Assembly: GCA_947066815.1 (NCBI GenBank)
Contig: CAMSZT010000023.1
Coordinates: 1 to 50,709, forward strand
Reading direction: 5' to 3'
DNA length: 50,709 nucleotides
Source: an uncultured Lachnotalea sp.
GTDB lineage: Bacteria; Bacillota; Clostridia; Lachnospirales; Lachnospiraceae
The number at the start of each line of letters is the position of its first letter. Positions within the stretch are counted from its first letter, which is position 1. Below, piece by piece: positions 1 through 7,516 of this stretch. The notes under the pieces are model-generated. The model had not been told where the DNA came from. It was given only the letters and a program-made list of their open reading frames with translations, and did not search any database. The translations under genes were made by a program, and so were the position numbers.

Positions 1-32
1 CAGGTTTTATAGGGCCTGTAGAGCTTTTTTTC
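1..32 (+). terminator. Right part of a terminator cut by the window edge
   Basis: The first bases hold a CAGG...CCTG pairing with a short AT-rich loop. The right arm continues as TAGAG and is followed by a run of eight T. The left partner of TAGAG would lie outside the window. This suggests a rho-independent terminator for an upstream gene on the same strand. Confidence 0.45.
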
Positions 33-66
33 ATTATCAAACTGTCAAACTCCCGGCACCTACGAG

Positions 67-147
67 TACTGCCAGGATCACCTCTATACCCATAAGCATG
101 TGACGGCAGGGCAGAGGAAAGGGGGAGGCGAGTGATCCGGATGCAGG
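67..147 (+). other. Possible structured RNA or 3' UTR element
   Basis: No credible reading frame lies in 33-366. Within it, CTGC (69-72) and GGATCAC (75-81) can pair with GTGATCC (132-138) and GCAG (143-146). An inner CCTCT/AGAGG pairing (81-85 with 113-117) fits inside. The stretch sits between two terminator-like hairpins, so it may be a short independent RNA or an mRNA tail. I recognise no known riboswitch or RNA class in it. Confidence 0.25.
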
Positions 148-214
148 GAGAAAAAAGCTTGTTATACGATAAATGATATCGGTGTACAGACGGGTCATCT
201 ATAAAAGTACCATA

Positions 215-252
215 GGGGAGGCGCTGTTTTGCGACCTCCCCCGTTTGTTGTT
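215..252 (+). terminator. Hairpin terminator upstream of the PadR operon
   Basis: A GGGGAGGCGC arm pairs with GCG-A-CCTCCCC across a TGTTTT loop, with one bulged A. A T-rich but interrupted tract (GTTTGTTGTT) follows. It separates upstream transcription from the PadR promoter at 293. Confidence 0.6.
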
Positions 253-292
253 AAAATTTTTGAAGAAAAGGATAAAACCGGCACAAAAGTGG

Positions 293-324
293 TTGACAAA
301 TAATATTATATGATATATAGTATT
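293..324 (+). promoter_or_regulatory. PadR operon promoter with overlapping AT-rich dyad
   Basis: TTGACA (293-298), a 17-base spacer and TATAGT (316-321) form a near-consensus sigma-A promoter. An imperfect AT-rich dyad spans 302-324 and covers the -10 box. PadR-family repressors commonly bind such AT-rich palindromes in their own promoter, so autoregulation is inferred. Confidence 0.65.
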
Positions 325-366
325 AATCAAGAAACAATATTATAAAAAACAAAGGGAGTTGGTCGC

Positions 367-681
367 ATGGTTTTTAATACAGGCGCCGCCCTGCTGGATG
401 CCATTGTGCTGTCTGTTGTTTCCAGGGATCTGGAAGGGACCTACGGGTACAAGATCACCCAGGAGGTCCGGGAGGCCATTGACATTTCAGAGTCCACCCT
501 TTACCCGGTACTCCGAAGGCTTCAGAAGGATGAATGCCTGGAGGTCTATGATATGGAATATGGGGGACGGAATCGAAGATATTATAAGGTAACATCCAAG
601 GGGAATGCCCAGCTTGCTCTGTACCGGAGCGAATGGCGGCGGTATTCCGGGAAGATATCTGCGATTCTGAGGGAGGTGTGA
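367..681 (+). CDS. PadR family transcriptional regulator
   Basis: A 104-residue protein with the PadR winged-helix fold. GTYGYKITQEV and the recognition-helix region STLYPVLRRLQKD (about residues 44-56) are typical, followed by the wing motif GGRNRRYYKVT. Its length matches short, PadR-s2-like members that have little C-terminal dimerisation helix. The ATG at 367 has AAAGGGAG eight bases upstream; a frame starting at 359 is a shadow. It is the first gene of a four-gene operon (PadR, DUF1700, DUF4097, PspC). That arrangement is common in Firmicutes and usually tied to cell-envelope stress. It probably represses its own operon through the dyad over the -10 box. The inducing signal is unknown. 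Confidence 0.93.
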   Translation: MVFNTGAALLDAIVLSVVSRDLEGTYGYKITQEVREAIDISESTLYPVLRRLQKDECLEVYDMEYGGRNRRYYKVTSKGNAQLALYRSEWRRYSGKISAILREV

Positions 682-683
682 AT

Positions 684-1808
684 ATGAACAGGGCAGAGTA
701 TATGAGGGAGCTTTCCTATCTTCTGCAGGATGTACCGGACGAGGAGAGGGAGGAAGCGCTCCAGTATTACGAGGACTATTTTGATGACGCCGGGCCGGAC
801 AAAGAAGAGCAGGTAGTCGCGGAGCTTGGAAGGCCGGAGAAGGTGGCGGCCATCATCCGGGAGGGAGCCAGGAACGGATACGAGAGCCTAGATGCGGAAT
901 ATACGGAGAACGGATATCAGAATGAGCGCTACCGGGGGCCCCAGTATGAGATTGTTCCGCCGGAGCAGGTGAAACGGGAGCAGATCGGCGGAGGAACAGA
1001 TCCGGAAAACGCCTTCGACGGATCCGGCCGGGAATGGAGTAAGGAAACCGGCGGGGGCGCCGGGGATCGTCCGGACCCGGAGGAGGACACCTGGGGGAAC
1101 CGGGCCAGATCCGTATTCAATGAGCTGGGCCAGAGGCTTTCCGAGGGGGTAGAGGAAGGACGCCGCCGGATGGAGGAGAGCAGGGAGCGGCGCAGGCAGG
1201 AGGAAGAACGGCGCCGCGCCGCCCCGGGCCAGGAGGGGGCAGACCGCAGCGGAACCGGAGGAGGGGCTGACGGCAGCAGACAGTTTTATAGTGAAAAGGA
1301 CGGCAGCAGGCAGCCCTGCGGCGAGGAAAATGACAGCGGCTCCTGCGGCGGGAACGGGGGCTACGGACAGAGCTATGAGAAGTCCGCCGGTGGATCTGGA
1401 ACCTCGCCGAACCCTCCGGCAAGGCGCAGGAGGAATCCCCTTCTCTGGATTTTGGCAGCGTTTGGCCTCCTGCTCCTCTTTCCCTTTATCCTCGGAGCGG
1501 CGGCCCTGATGTTCGGATTATCCCTGGCGGTTATCTGCGGGGCCGGCGGGATCGCACTGGCGGTGATCATCATCGCGGCCGCCTTTGTGGTGACCGGGGT
1601 GATCCTGTTCGGGGTCGGGATCGGAAAGCTGTTTGTCTTTCCCCTGGCCGGGATGATGCTTATGGGGATCGGGCTGATCCTGTTCGGCCTTGGGATTTTG
1701 GCGGTCTGGCTGTCCGTCATGGTTTGCGGGAGGCTGATACCCGGAGTCGTGAGGCTGATCGGAAATGTTTTCGACTTTTTCGGCAGGAGAAGGAGAGGTG
1801 CGGCATGA
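684..1808 (+). CDS. DUF1700-domain membrane protein
   Basis: A 374-residue protein. Residues 1-75 (MNRAEYMRELSYLLQ..., then EEALQYYEDYFDDAG and ELGRPEKVAAIIREG) match the DUF1700/HAAS helical domain that usually follows PadR genes. Residues 85-250 are a hydrophilic, Gly/Glu/Arg/Ser-rich low-complexity linker without recognisable fold. Residues 255-365 contain about four hydrophobic helices, ending in a basic tail. The start at 684 is preferred over an in-frame upstream ATG at 633 because GGGAGG lies seven bases before it and the homology begins there. It follows the PadR stop by two bases and overlaps the next gene by ATGA. The linker is longer than usual. Its role is unknown; it may transmit membrane state to PadR or to the adhesin-like partner. 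Confidence 0.85.
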   Translation: MNRAEYMRELSYLLQDVPDEEREEALQYYEDYFDDAGPDKEEQVVAELGRPEKVAAIIREGARNGYESLDAEYTENGYQNERYRGPQYEIVPPEQVKREQIGGGTDPENAFDGSGREWSKETGGGAGDRPDPEEDTWGNRARSVFNELGQRLSEGVEEGRRRMEESRERRRQEEERRRAAPGQEGADRSGTGGGADGSRQFYSEKDGSRQPCGEENDSGSCGGNGGYGQSYEKSAGGSGTSPNPPARRRRNPLLWILAAFGLLLLFPFILGAAALMFGLSLAVICGAGGIALAVIIIAAAFVVTGVILFGVGIGKLFVFPLAGMMLMGIGLILFGLGILAVWLSVMVCGRLIPGVVRLIGNVFDFFGRRRRGAA

Positions 1809-2566
1809 AGCGTTTTACAAAAGTATGCCTGTGGATCTTCGGGGGCTGCCTGGTGTTTGGCCTTCTTCTGGCCTCTGTGAGCTGGGCCCTCGGATTCCGG
1901 GGCTGGCGCTCCTGGTGGCCGGGGAACGGACATCTGGAGGAAGTAAACGAAGAGGTGGAAGGCGACATCCGGGGGCTGGATCTCCATGTACAGGCGGGGA
2001 GTGTCCTGGTATCGGAGGGAGATTGCTTTTCCATCACGGAAAGGACAGAAGGAAAGCCGCTCTACAGCGTCGTGGAGGACGGGATCTGGAGGCTTTCGGC
2101 CAGAGAACAGGGGTATGCGGACGGCGCAGCCCTCGGAGGCCTTTATGTGGACAATGAAGGGATCTATTGGAAAGCAGGCCTTGGCGAGGTCCACATCACC
2201 ATTCCCAGGGGAGTGGTCCTGGATGAGATATCCATTGAGGTGGAGGGCGGTGAGGTGGAGATCGACCGTTTTTCCTGTAAAAACATGGAGATCGAGATAC
2301 AGGCCGGTTCTGTCAATTTCCGCGGAGATGTGGAGGAACGGATCTCGGTAGAATGCCAGGCCGGAGCCGTGAGCGGGCTTTTGGCCGGCCGGCCGGAGGA
2401 CTTCAATGTGGATGTAGAGTGCAGTGTCGGCAGCGTGACCGTGGGCGGATCCACCTGGGCAGGGCTGTTTATGGATCAGGAAGCGGGAAGCGGGAACAGA
2501 TCAAAGGAGATGGAGCTTTCCTGCGAGGCAGGAAGCATCGATCTGGATTTTTTTGAGGAGGAATAG
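1805..2566 (+). CDS. DUF4097 family beta-helix protein with one membrane anchor
   Basis: A 253-residue protein. One hydrophobic segment (residues 7-26) is followed by a repetitive beta-rich region typical of DUF4097/LiaG-like proteins: repeated patterns such as EVEIDRFSCKNMEIEIQAGSVNF and GAVSGLL. This part is predicted to lie outside the membrane as a stacked beta structure. The start at 1805 gives an ATGA overlap with the DUF1700 gene; an in-frame ATG at 1724 lies inside that gene and is rejected. DUF4097 proteins accompany DUF1700 and PspC in Lia-like envelope-stress operons. The biochemical role is not established. Confidence 0.82.
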   Translation: MKRFTKVCLWIFGGCLVFGLLLASVSWALGFRGWRSWWPGNGHLEEVNEEVEGDIRGLDLHVQAGSVLVSEGDCFSITERTEGKPLYSVVEDGIWRLSAREQGYADGAALGGLYVDNEGIYWKAGLGEVHITIPRGVVLDEISIEVEGGEVEIDRFSCKNMEIEIQAGSVNFRGDVEERISVECQAGAVSGLLAGRPEDFNVDVECSVGSVTVGGSTWAGLFMDQEAGSGNRSKEMELSCEAGSIDLDFFEEE

Positions 2567-2569
2567 ACT

Positions 2570-2761
2570 ATGGAACCAAGACGTTTGTACCGTTCCGTGA
2601 AGGACAGAATGCTTTTGGGAGTATGTGGAGGGCTCGGAGAATATTTTAACATCGATCCGACGATCATCCGCGTGGTGTGGGCCGTGTTCGGCTGTACCGG
2701 AGCTGGGATCGTGGCCTATATCGCGGCGGGGATCATCATGCCTCAGAACCCCGGTATGTAG
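2570..2761 (+). CDS. PspC domain protein
   Basis: A 63-residue PspC-domain protein. The motif RLYRSVKDRMLLGVCGGLGEYF is the family hallmark, followed by DPTIIRVVW and one transmembrane helix (about residues 36-58). GAGGAGG precedes the ATG. It ends the PadR-DUF1700-DUF4097 operon. PspC proteins act at the inner membrane in phage-shock or Lia-type stress responses. A stand-alone 60-70 residue form is normal in Firmicutes. Confidence 0.93.
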   Translation: MEPRRLYRSVKDRMLLGVCGGLGEYFNIDPTIIRVVWAVFGCTGAGIVAYIAAGIIMPQNPGM

Positions 2762-2815
2762 CGGGAAAAGTTTCCGGTACACGGGGCCGGCATGAATATT
2801 TTTTCGGAAAAACGG

Positions 2816-2858
2816 CGATGCTCTAAGTAACCCTGCGTGAGGGGAGAAAGGAGCATCG
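2816..2858 (+). promoter_or_regulatory. Inverted repeat covering part of the spore-protein ribosome site
   Basis: CGATGCTC (2816-2823) is a perfect complement of GAGCATCG (2851-2858), with a 27-base loop. The right arm includes the last bases of the AAGGAG ribosome site (2848-2853) of the spore-protein gene at 2865. A folded leader would partly hide the ribosome site, or the repeat could be an operator. No clear sigma-G promoter was found. Confidence 0.45.
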
Positions 2859-2864
2859 TTTGTT

Positions 2865-3068
2865 ATGGCAAAGAAAAAGGATAAGCCCATTGACCTTGAG
2901 AATTTAACGCCGGAGGAGAGATTAAAGCTGGAGATCGCCGAGGAGATCGGCGTGTACGAAAAGGTGATCAAAAACGGCTGGCGCTCCCTTTCCGCCAAGG
3001 AATCCGGTCGGATCGGAGGGATGATGACCAGGAAAAAACGGGAGCTTCTGGCCGGTACCGGCAAATAA
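2865..3068 (+). CDS. Alpha/beta-type small acid-soluble spore protein (SASP)
   Basis: A 67-residue, lysine-rich protein. LKLEIAEEIGVYEKV (about residues 24-38) matches the first SASP alpha/beta block, which holds the germination-protease cleavage region. SLSAKESGRIGGMMTRKKREL (about 44-63) matches the second, DNA-binding block (family pattern GxIGGxMTR). SASPs coat and protect spore DNA and feed germination. A ribosome site AAGGAG lies 11 bases before the ATG and overlaps an inverted repeat. The N-terminal block has diverged from the classical major SASPs, so this is probably a minor, SspF-like member. It marks the host as a spore former. Confidence 0.8.
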   Translation: MAKKKDKPIDLENLTPEERLKLEIAEEIGVYEKVIKNGWRSLSAKESGRIGGMMTRKKRELLAGTGK

Positions 3069-3179
3069 GATCTCTGTTTTATAAAAGGAAAATAAACTCT
3101 TAAGCTTTTCTAAATTTACCGGAAATCGCTGGAATGTCAGGGAAAAATATGATAACATGTCCGTGGAGGCAACGAGCCG

Positions 3180-3341
3180 TGCAGAAATGGTTTTCTGCAG
3201 GGCAGGACGCTTGCGGCCGGATGTGCAGAAGATCATTTCTATAGGGCGACTGCCCGCGAGCGAGAGGGCGGAGCCCTGGAGCGCGGCACGGCGTATAAAC
3301 GTACAGAAGTGGATTCTGCAGGGCAGGACGCTTGCGGCCGG
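3180..3341 (+). repeat. Direct 28-bp repeat with associated small hairpins
   Basis: The 3069-3375 gap holds no convincing gene. A 28-base segment beginning TTCTGCAGGGCAGGACGC is exactly repeated at 3193-3220 and 3314-3341, 121 bases apart. Each copy follows a small hairpin of the form tgCAGAA...TTCTGca (3180-3199 and 3301-3320). A third, degraded GTGCAGAAG...TTTCT lies at 3223-3240. The arrangement looks like clustered REP-type intergenic repeats. Confidence 0.7.
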
Positions 3342-3375
3342 GCGTGGCTCAAAGTCAAAAGAAAAGGAGAGGGCC

Positions 3376-3777
3376 ATGAACATATTATTTTTCCTGACTC
3401 CTAAAAGTGAGGTGGAGTTTGTCTATGAGGACTACACCCTCAGGCAGACCATAGAAAAGATGGAGGCTCATCGATATTCCGAGGTCCCGGTTATTAACCG
3501 GGATGGAAAATATGTGGGGACCATTACAGAAGGGGACCTGCTCTGGTATATCAAAGCAAACAGTGATCTGAACCTGCAGGAGGCGGAACATGTGAAGCTG
3601 GCGGGAATCCGCCGCAAGCGGCAGACTGCGGCGGTATCCGTCAGCGCAAAGGTGGAGGATCTGATGGAAAAGGTCTTAAACCAGAATTTCGTCCCGGTGG
3701 TGGATGACAATGAGATATTTATCGGGATCGTGAAGCGTAAGGACATCCTCCATTACTGCTATCAGCATATGTCGTGA
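3376..3777 (+). CDS. CBS domain-pair protein
   Basis: A 133-residue protein consisting of two CBS motifs. The first is around residues 15-60 (YSEVPVINRDGKYVGTITEGDLL) and the second around 88-130 (FVPVVDDNEIFIGIVKRKDIL). A tandem CBS pair typically folds as a Bateman module that binds adenosyl ligands and senses energy state. No catalytic partner domain is fused. The ATG at 3376 with AAAGGAG upstream is chosen; 73 in-frame upstream codons run through intergenic repeats and are discarded. It stands as a single gene before tRNA-Leu. The partner is unknown. Confidence 0.85.
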   Translation: MNILFFLTPKSEVEFVYEDYTLRQTIEKMEAHRYSEVPVINRDGKYVGTITEGDLLWYIKANSDLNLQEAEHVKLAGIRRKRQTAAVSVSAKVEDLMEKVLNQNFVPVVDDNEIFIGIVKRKDILHYCYQHMS

Positions 3778-3802
3778 TCCTCTGATTTCGGGTCACGATG
3801 CG

Positions 3803-3831
3803 TTGACTTTTTGTCCGGAAAATGATAAGAT
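3803..3831 (+). promoter_or_regulatory. tRNA-Leu promoter
   Basis: TTGACT (3803-3808), a 17-base spacer and TAAGAT (3826-3831) lie 19 bases before the mature tRNA 5' end, as expected for a strong sigma-A promoter of a single tRNA gene. Confidence 0.75.
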
Positions 3832-3850
3832 GATACCGCATTATGGCGAT

Positions 3851-3930
3851 GCGGATATGGCGGAATTGGCAGACGCGCCAGATTTAGGTTCTGGTGGGAG
3901 ACCGTGCAGGTTCGAGTCCTGTTATCCGCA
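3851..3930 (+). tRNA. tRNA-Leu, anticodon UAG
   Basis: An 80-base class II tRNA. The acceptor arms GCGGATA and TATCCGC pair and leave A as discriminator base. The anticodon stem CCAGA/TCTGG encloses TTTAGGT, giving anticodon TAG (3885-3887), which reads CTA and, by wobble, other CTN leucine codons. A long variable arm follows, then the T loop GGTTCGAGTCC. CCA is not encoded. Confidence 0.95.
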
Positions 3931-3933
3931 GAG

Positions 3934-3978
3934 AAAGAGGCTGAAACCTTTGGAGTTGTCTGGGTTTTGGTCTCTTTT
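3934..3978 (+). terminator. Probable terminator after tRNA-Leu
   Basis: AAAGAG pairs with CTCTTT and AAACC with GGTTT around a G/T-rich loop, ending in a short T tract. It is an imperfect stem and could also be a processing hairpin. The rest of the gap to 4154 shows nothing I can name. Confidence 0.45.
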
Positions 3979-4153
3979 GCGTGCAGGGGGAAATCAAAGA
4001 AAAGAATCGTTTGTGTTATTGGTGGAAATCGAATATACTAAAAGAAAGGGAGGCGGTAGGGTTATGGCCGGGAGGATTGGGATCGATCATCAGGATTTTG
4101 AAAAACTACGTATTATGGGATGATTTTTCTACTCACAAAGGAAGAGGGGTTTT

Positions 4154-7100
4154 ATGTACATTGCAGATCTGCACATCCATTCTCACTACTCTAGGGCGAC
4201 CAGCAGGGACTGTACGCCGGAATATCTGGACCTGTGGGCGAGACGCAAAGGGATCGCTGTCGTCGGGAGCGGTGATTTTACGCATCCGGCCTGGCGGCGG
4301 GAGCTCGAAGAAAAGCTCCTGCCTGCCGGAAACGGCTTTTATGTATTAAAGAAGGAATATCGGATCCGGGACGACGCGGCGACAGACTGCATACAGCCGC
4401 GGTTTGTTATCACCGGGGAGATCAGCTCTATTTATAAGAAAAACAGCCGGGTACGAAAGGTGCACAGCCTGATCCTGCTGCCCGGACTTGAGGAGGCGGA
4501 ACGGATCTCCCGCCGGCTGGAGGTCATCGGAAATATCCATTCCGACGGCAGGCCCATATTGGGGCTGGACTGCCATGACCTGCTGGAAATCCTTCTGGAG
4601 CTGTGCCCGGAGGCGGTCTATGTCCCGGCGCATATCTGGACTCCCCATTTCTCCCTGTTCGGGGCTTTTTCCGGCTTTGATACCGTGGAAGAATGCTTTG
4701 GCGACCTGTCGCCCTACATCCATGCCATGGAGACCGGGCTCTCCTCCGACCCGCCCATGAACTGGAGGATCTCGGCCCTGGACCGTTACCAGCTGATCTC
4801 CAACTCAGACGCCCATTCACCGGCAAAGCTGGGCAGGGAGGCGAATCTCTTTGACACGGAGATGACCTATGAGGCGATGCGGAAGGCCATCCAGACCGGG
4901 GAGGGCCTGGCCGGTACCATTGAGTTTTTTCCGGAGGAGGGGAAATACCACTACGACGGCCATCGGAAATGCGGTCTCTGCCTGTCGCCCTCCGAGACGG
5001 TAAAGTACGGCGGGATCTGTCCGGTCTGCGGGCGGAAGCTGACGATCGGGGTATCCCACCGCATCGAGCAGCTTGCCGACCGCCCGGAGGGATATCAGCG
5101 GCCTGAGGCGGCAGGATTTGAAAGCCTGGTCCCGCTGCCGGAGGTGATCGGCGCCTCCATGGGGGTTTCGCCGTCCAGTGTCAAGGTCGGGAAGCTGTAT
5201 CAGAGCATGATCCAAAAGCTGGGGCCGGAGTTTTCTATCCTGCGGGAGCTGCCGCTGGAGGAGATCGGCAGCGTATCCGGGACGCGGATCGCGGAGGGGA
5301 TCGGAAGGCTGCGGAGAGGAGAGGTCCTGTGGCGGCCGGGTTTCGACGGGGAGTACGGGAACTTCCGGCTGTTTACCCGCAGCGAGATCGAGCAGCCGGA
5401 CGGGCAGATGAGTCTCTTTGGAGAGGAAGGGAAGTGGTCGGAGGAAGCGGCGGAGACGGATCTCCGGCAGAATCCGCAGGGCGCAGGAATCCTTCGGACG
5501 GCAGAGGCGTCTGCACAGGAGGCGCGGGAAGCGGAGGCAGACAGGAAGCCTCAGGAGACTTCCGGGAAGGAGCCGGGGAAGACCGCAGGGCAGGGGCCTG
5601 TGTGGAATGAAAAGCAGCAGCAGGCGATCGGATCCACCGAACGTGTAACAGAGGTAAAAGCCGGTCCCGGTACCGGAAAGACGGGAACGCTGGCGGCGCA
5701 CATTCTCCATCTGCTGGAGACGAGGCGGGTGAACCCGTCCCTCATCACGGCGGTGACCTTCACCAACCAGGCGGCCGGGGAGCTGCGGGAGCGGATCCGC
5801 AGACAGCTTGGGAAGGGGACGGCGGGGAAGCTGCAGATCGGCAGCTTCCATTCGATCGCGTGGAAGCTTCTTAGAGAAAGAGGCATGGACTTTTGTCTGG
5901 CGGGGGAGGCGGAGACCAGAGAGCTTGCAGGCAGGATCCGGGAGGAATACGGACTGAAGCAGTCGATAGCCCGTCTCCTCACACAGATCTCCAACGAGAA
6001 GACGGGAATGGGCGGGCCGGGACCCGGCCTGGAAAAGGAGATACTGGAGGCTTACCAGGAGAGCCTGAGGGAGTGGGGAACTCTGGATTTTGACGATATC
6101 CTGCTGGAAGCCCTGCGGGCCGCGGAGGAAGAGAATGCCGAAAAGGGGGAACACGCCGGCGCGGGAGTGTTCTCCTATCTCTTAGTGGACGAGTTTCAGG
6201 ATATAAGCCCACTGCAGTACCGGCTCATCCGGGCCTGGAACGAAGGGGGGCGGGAGCTGTTTGTCATCGGAGACCGGGATCAGGCCATCTATGGGTTCCG
6301 GGGAGCTGACGCCGGATGCTTCGAGAGGCTTGCGGAGGATTTCCCGCAGGTGTGCCAGATCGTCCTGGAGGAAAATTACCGTTCCACGCCCCAGATCCTG
6401 GAGGCCGCCTCGGGGCTGATCTCCAAAAATCCCGGCGGGAAGAGAAGACTGAAACCAAACTGGCCGAAGGGGGTTCCGGTCCGGATCGTGGAGACGGACA
6501 GCGAGAGGGCGGAGGCCATTTTCGTGGCAAAGGAGGTGGGCCGCCTTGCCGGAGGGATCGGGATGCTGGAGGCCCAGGAATTGTTTCCCGAAAAAGAGGG
6601 AAGGAGCTGGGGGTTTGAGGACATTGCCGTACTGTACCGGACCCACCGTCAGGCCGCGCTTTTGGAAGAATGCCTGAAAAAGGAAGGGATTCCCTGTGTG
6701 ACGGTGGGAAGAGAGGAATTTCTGGAGGAGGAGACCGTGCGGGGGACGATCTGCTTTTTCAAGGCCCTGCTGGAGCCGGGGGACCGGCTGGCTGCCCGGA
6801 CGGCCCAGGCGCTTTTGTGGGATCCGGAGAAAAGCATGGGAACCGGAAGCTATGAGGAGCTGGCGGAAAAGTACGGGACGCAGATAAAGCGGAAAAAGCC
6901 GCAGAAGCTCCTGGAGGACTGGAGGAAGGAGCTCGGACTGGAGCAGGATCAGGCGCTGGAGAAGCTGTATCAGACCTCTGTTTTTTACCAGAAGCTTCCG
7001 GAATTTATAGAGGCGCTGGAGACGGGCGCGGAGAGCGACTTGAAGCGCTGCGAGAGGAAGCGGTATCAGGCGGGCGCCGTCACTTTGATGACGCTCCATG

Positions 7101-7378
7101 GCTCAAAGGGCCTGGAATTCCCGGTGGTACTGATCTGCGGGGCCAGGAAGGGGATGATCCCTTTTGCCGGGGGAAAGGCCTCGGTAGAAGAAGAGGAGGA
7201 ACGCCGCCTGTTCTATGTGGGCCTCACCAGGGCCAGGGAGGCGCTGATCATCACTTCCTCCGGGGAGCCTTCTCCCTTTTTGGAGGAGATCCCTCCGGAG
7301 CCGGTCAGCAGAGAAAAGGTACATACGGACAAAAACAAGGAGTACGGCAGGCAGTTAAGCCTGTTTGAACTGCTTTGA
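4154..7378 (+). CDS. EndoQ-like PHP nuclease fused to UvrD/PcrA-type helicase
   Basis: A 1074-residue two-part protein. Residues 1-400 match the EndoQ/TIGR00375 PHP family: metal motif DLHIHSHYSR at 5-14, SDPPMNWRISALDRYQLISN, then SDAHSP, and a zinc ribbon with Cys273, Cys276, Cys289 and Cys292. EndoQ enzymes nick DNA 5' to deaminated bases. Residues 440-490 are a charged Glu/Gly/Gln-rich linker. Residues 490-1074 are a compact superfamily 1A helicase: Walker A GPGTGKT (504-510), TFTNQAAGEL, Walker B DEFQD (679-683), GDRDQAIYGFRGA, LHGSKGLEFPVV, and motif VI VGLTRAREAL (about 1019-1028). The helicase is shorter than UvrD (about 720 residues), mainly in the 2B region. It stands alone between tRNA-Leu and gpmI. 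The fusion implies coupled lesion nicking and unwinding, which is inference. Confidence 0.88.
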   Translation: MYIADLHIHSHYSRATSRDCTPEYLDLWARRKGIAVVGSGDFTHPAWRRELEEKLLPAGNGFYVLKKEYRIRDDAATDCIQPRFVITGEISSIYKKNSRVRKVHSLILLPGLEEAERISRRLEVIGNIHSDGRPILGLDCHDLLEILLELCPEAVYVPAHIWTPHFSLFGAFSGFDTVEECFGDLSPYIHAMETGLSSDPPMNWRISALDRYQLISNSDAHSPAKLGREANLFDTEMTYEAMRKAIQTGEGLAGTIEFFPEEGKYHYDGHRKCGLCLSPSETVKYGGICPVCGRKLTIGVSHRIEQLADRPEGYQRPEAAGFESLVPLPEVIGASMGVSPSSVKVGKLYQSMIQKLGPEFSILRELPLEEIGSVSGTRIAEGIGRLRRGEVLWRPGFDGEYGNFRLFTRSEIEQPDGQMSLFGEEGKWSEEAAETDLRQNPQGAGILRTAEASAQEAREAEADRKPQETSGKEPGKTAGQGPVWNEKQQQAIGSTERVTEVKAGPGTGKTGTLAAHILHLLETRRVNPSLITAVTFTNQAAGELRERIRRQLGKGTAGKLQIGSFHSIAWKLLRERGMDFCLAGEAETRELAGRIREEYGLKQSIARLLTQISNEKTGMGGPGPGLEKEILEAYQESLREWGTLDFDDILLEALRAAEEENAEKGEHAGAGVFSYLLVDEFQDISPLQYRLIRAWNEGGRELFVIGDRDQAIYGFRGADAGCFERLAEDFPQVCQIVLEENYRSTPQILEAASGLISKNPGGKRRLKPNWPKGVPVRIVETDSERAEAIFVAKEVGRLAGGIGMLEAQELFPEKEGRSWGFEDIAVLYRTHRQAALLEECLKKEGIPCVTVGREEFLEEETVRGTICFFKALLEPGDRLAARTAQALLWDPEKSMGTGSYEELAEKYGTQIKRKKPQKLLEDWRKELGLEQDQALEKLYQTSVFYQKLPEFIEALETGAESDLKRCERKRYQAGAVTLMTLHGSKGLEFPVVLICGARKGMIPFAGGKASVEEEEERRLFYVGLTRAREALIITSSGEPSPFLEEIPPEPVSREKVHTDKNKEYGRQLSLFELL

Positions 7379-7430
7379 TCTTGGCATGGGAGCTGTTAAG
7401 GAGCGAATCGTGAGAATTTTATCAGAGGTC

Positions 7431-7459
7431 TTGCACAGCAGGCAAAAATAGAGTACAAT
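7431..7459 (+). promoter_or_regulatory. gpmI promoter
   Basis: TTGCAC (7431-7436), a 17-base spacer and TACAAT (7454-7459) lie 57 bases before the gpmI start. It supports independent transcription of gpmI from the helicase gene. Confidence 0.7.
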
Positions 7460-7516
7460 TCAAAGTTGGAAGAGAACAGATCCTGTCATAGAATAGATGC
7501 AAAAAGGAGAACGACA

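Noticed and set aside
33-214. RNase P, SRP RNA, tmRNA or cobalamin riboswitch at the left edge
   Set aside because: GAGGAAAG is shared with RNase P by chance, but the other conserved blocks of each class are missing.
3803-4123. Reading frame of 106 codons over the tRNA-Leu gene
   Set aside because: It translates the tRNA itself (a familiar artefact with MAELADAPDLGSGGRP-like text) and has no ribosome site.
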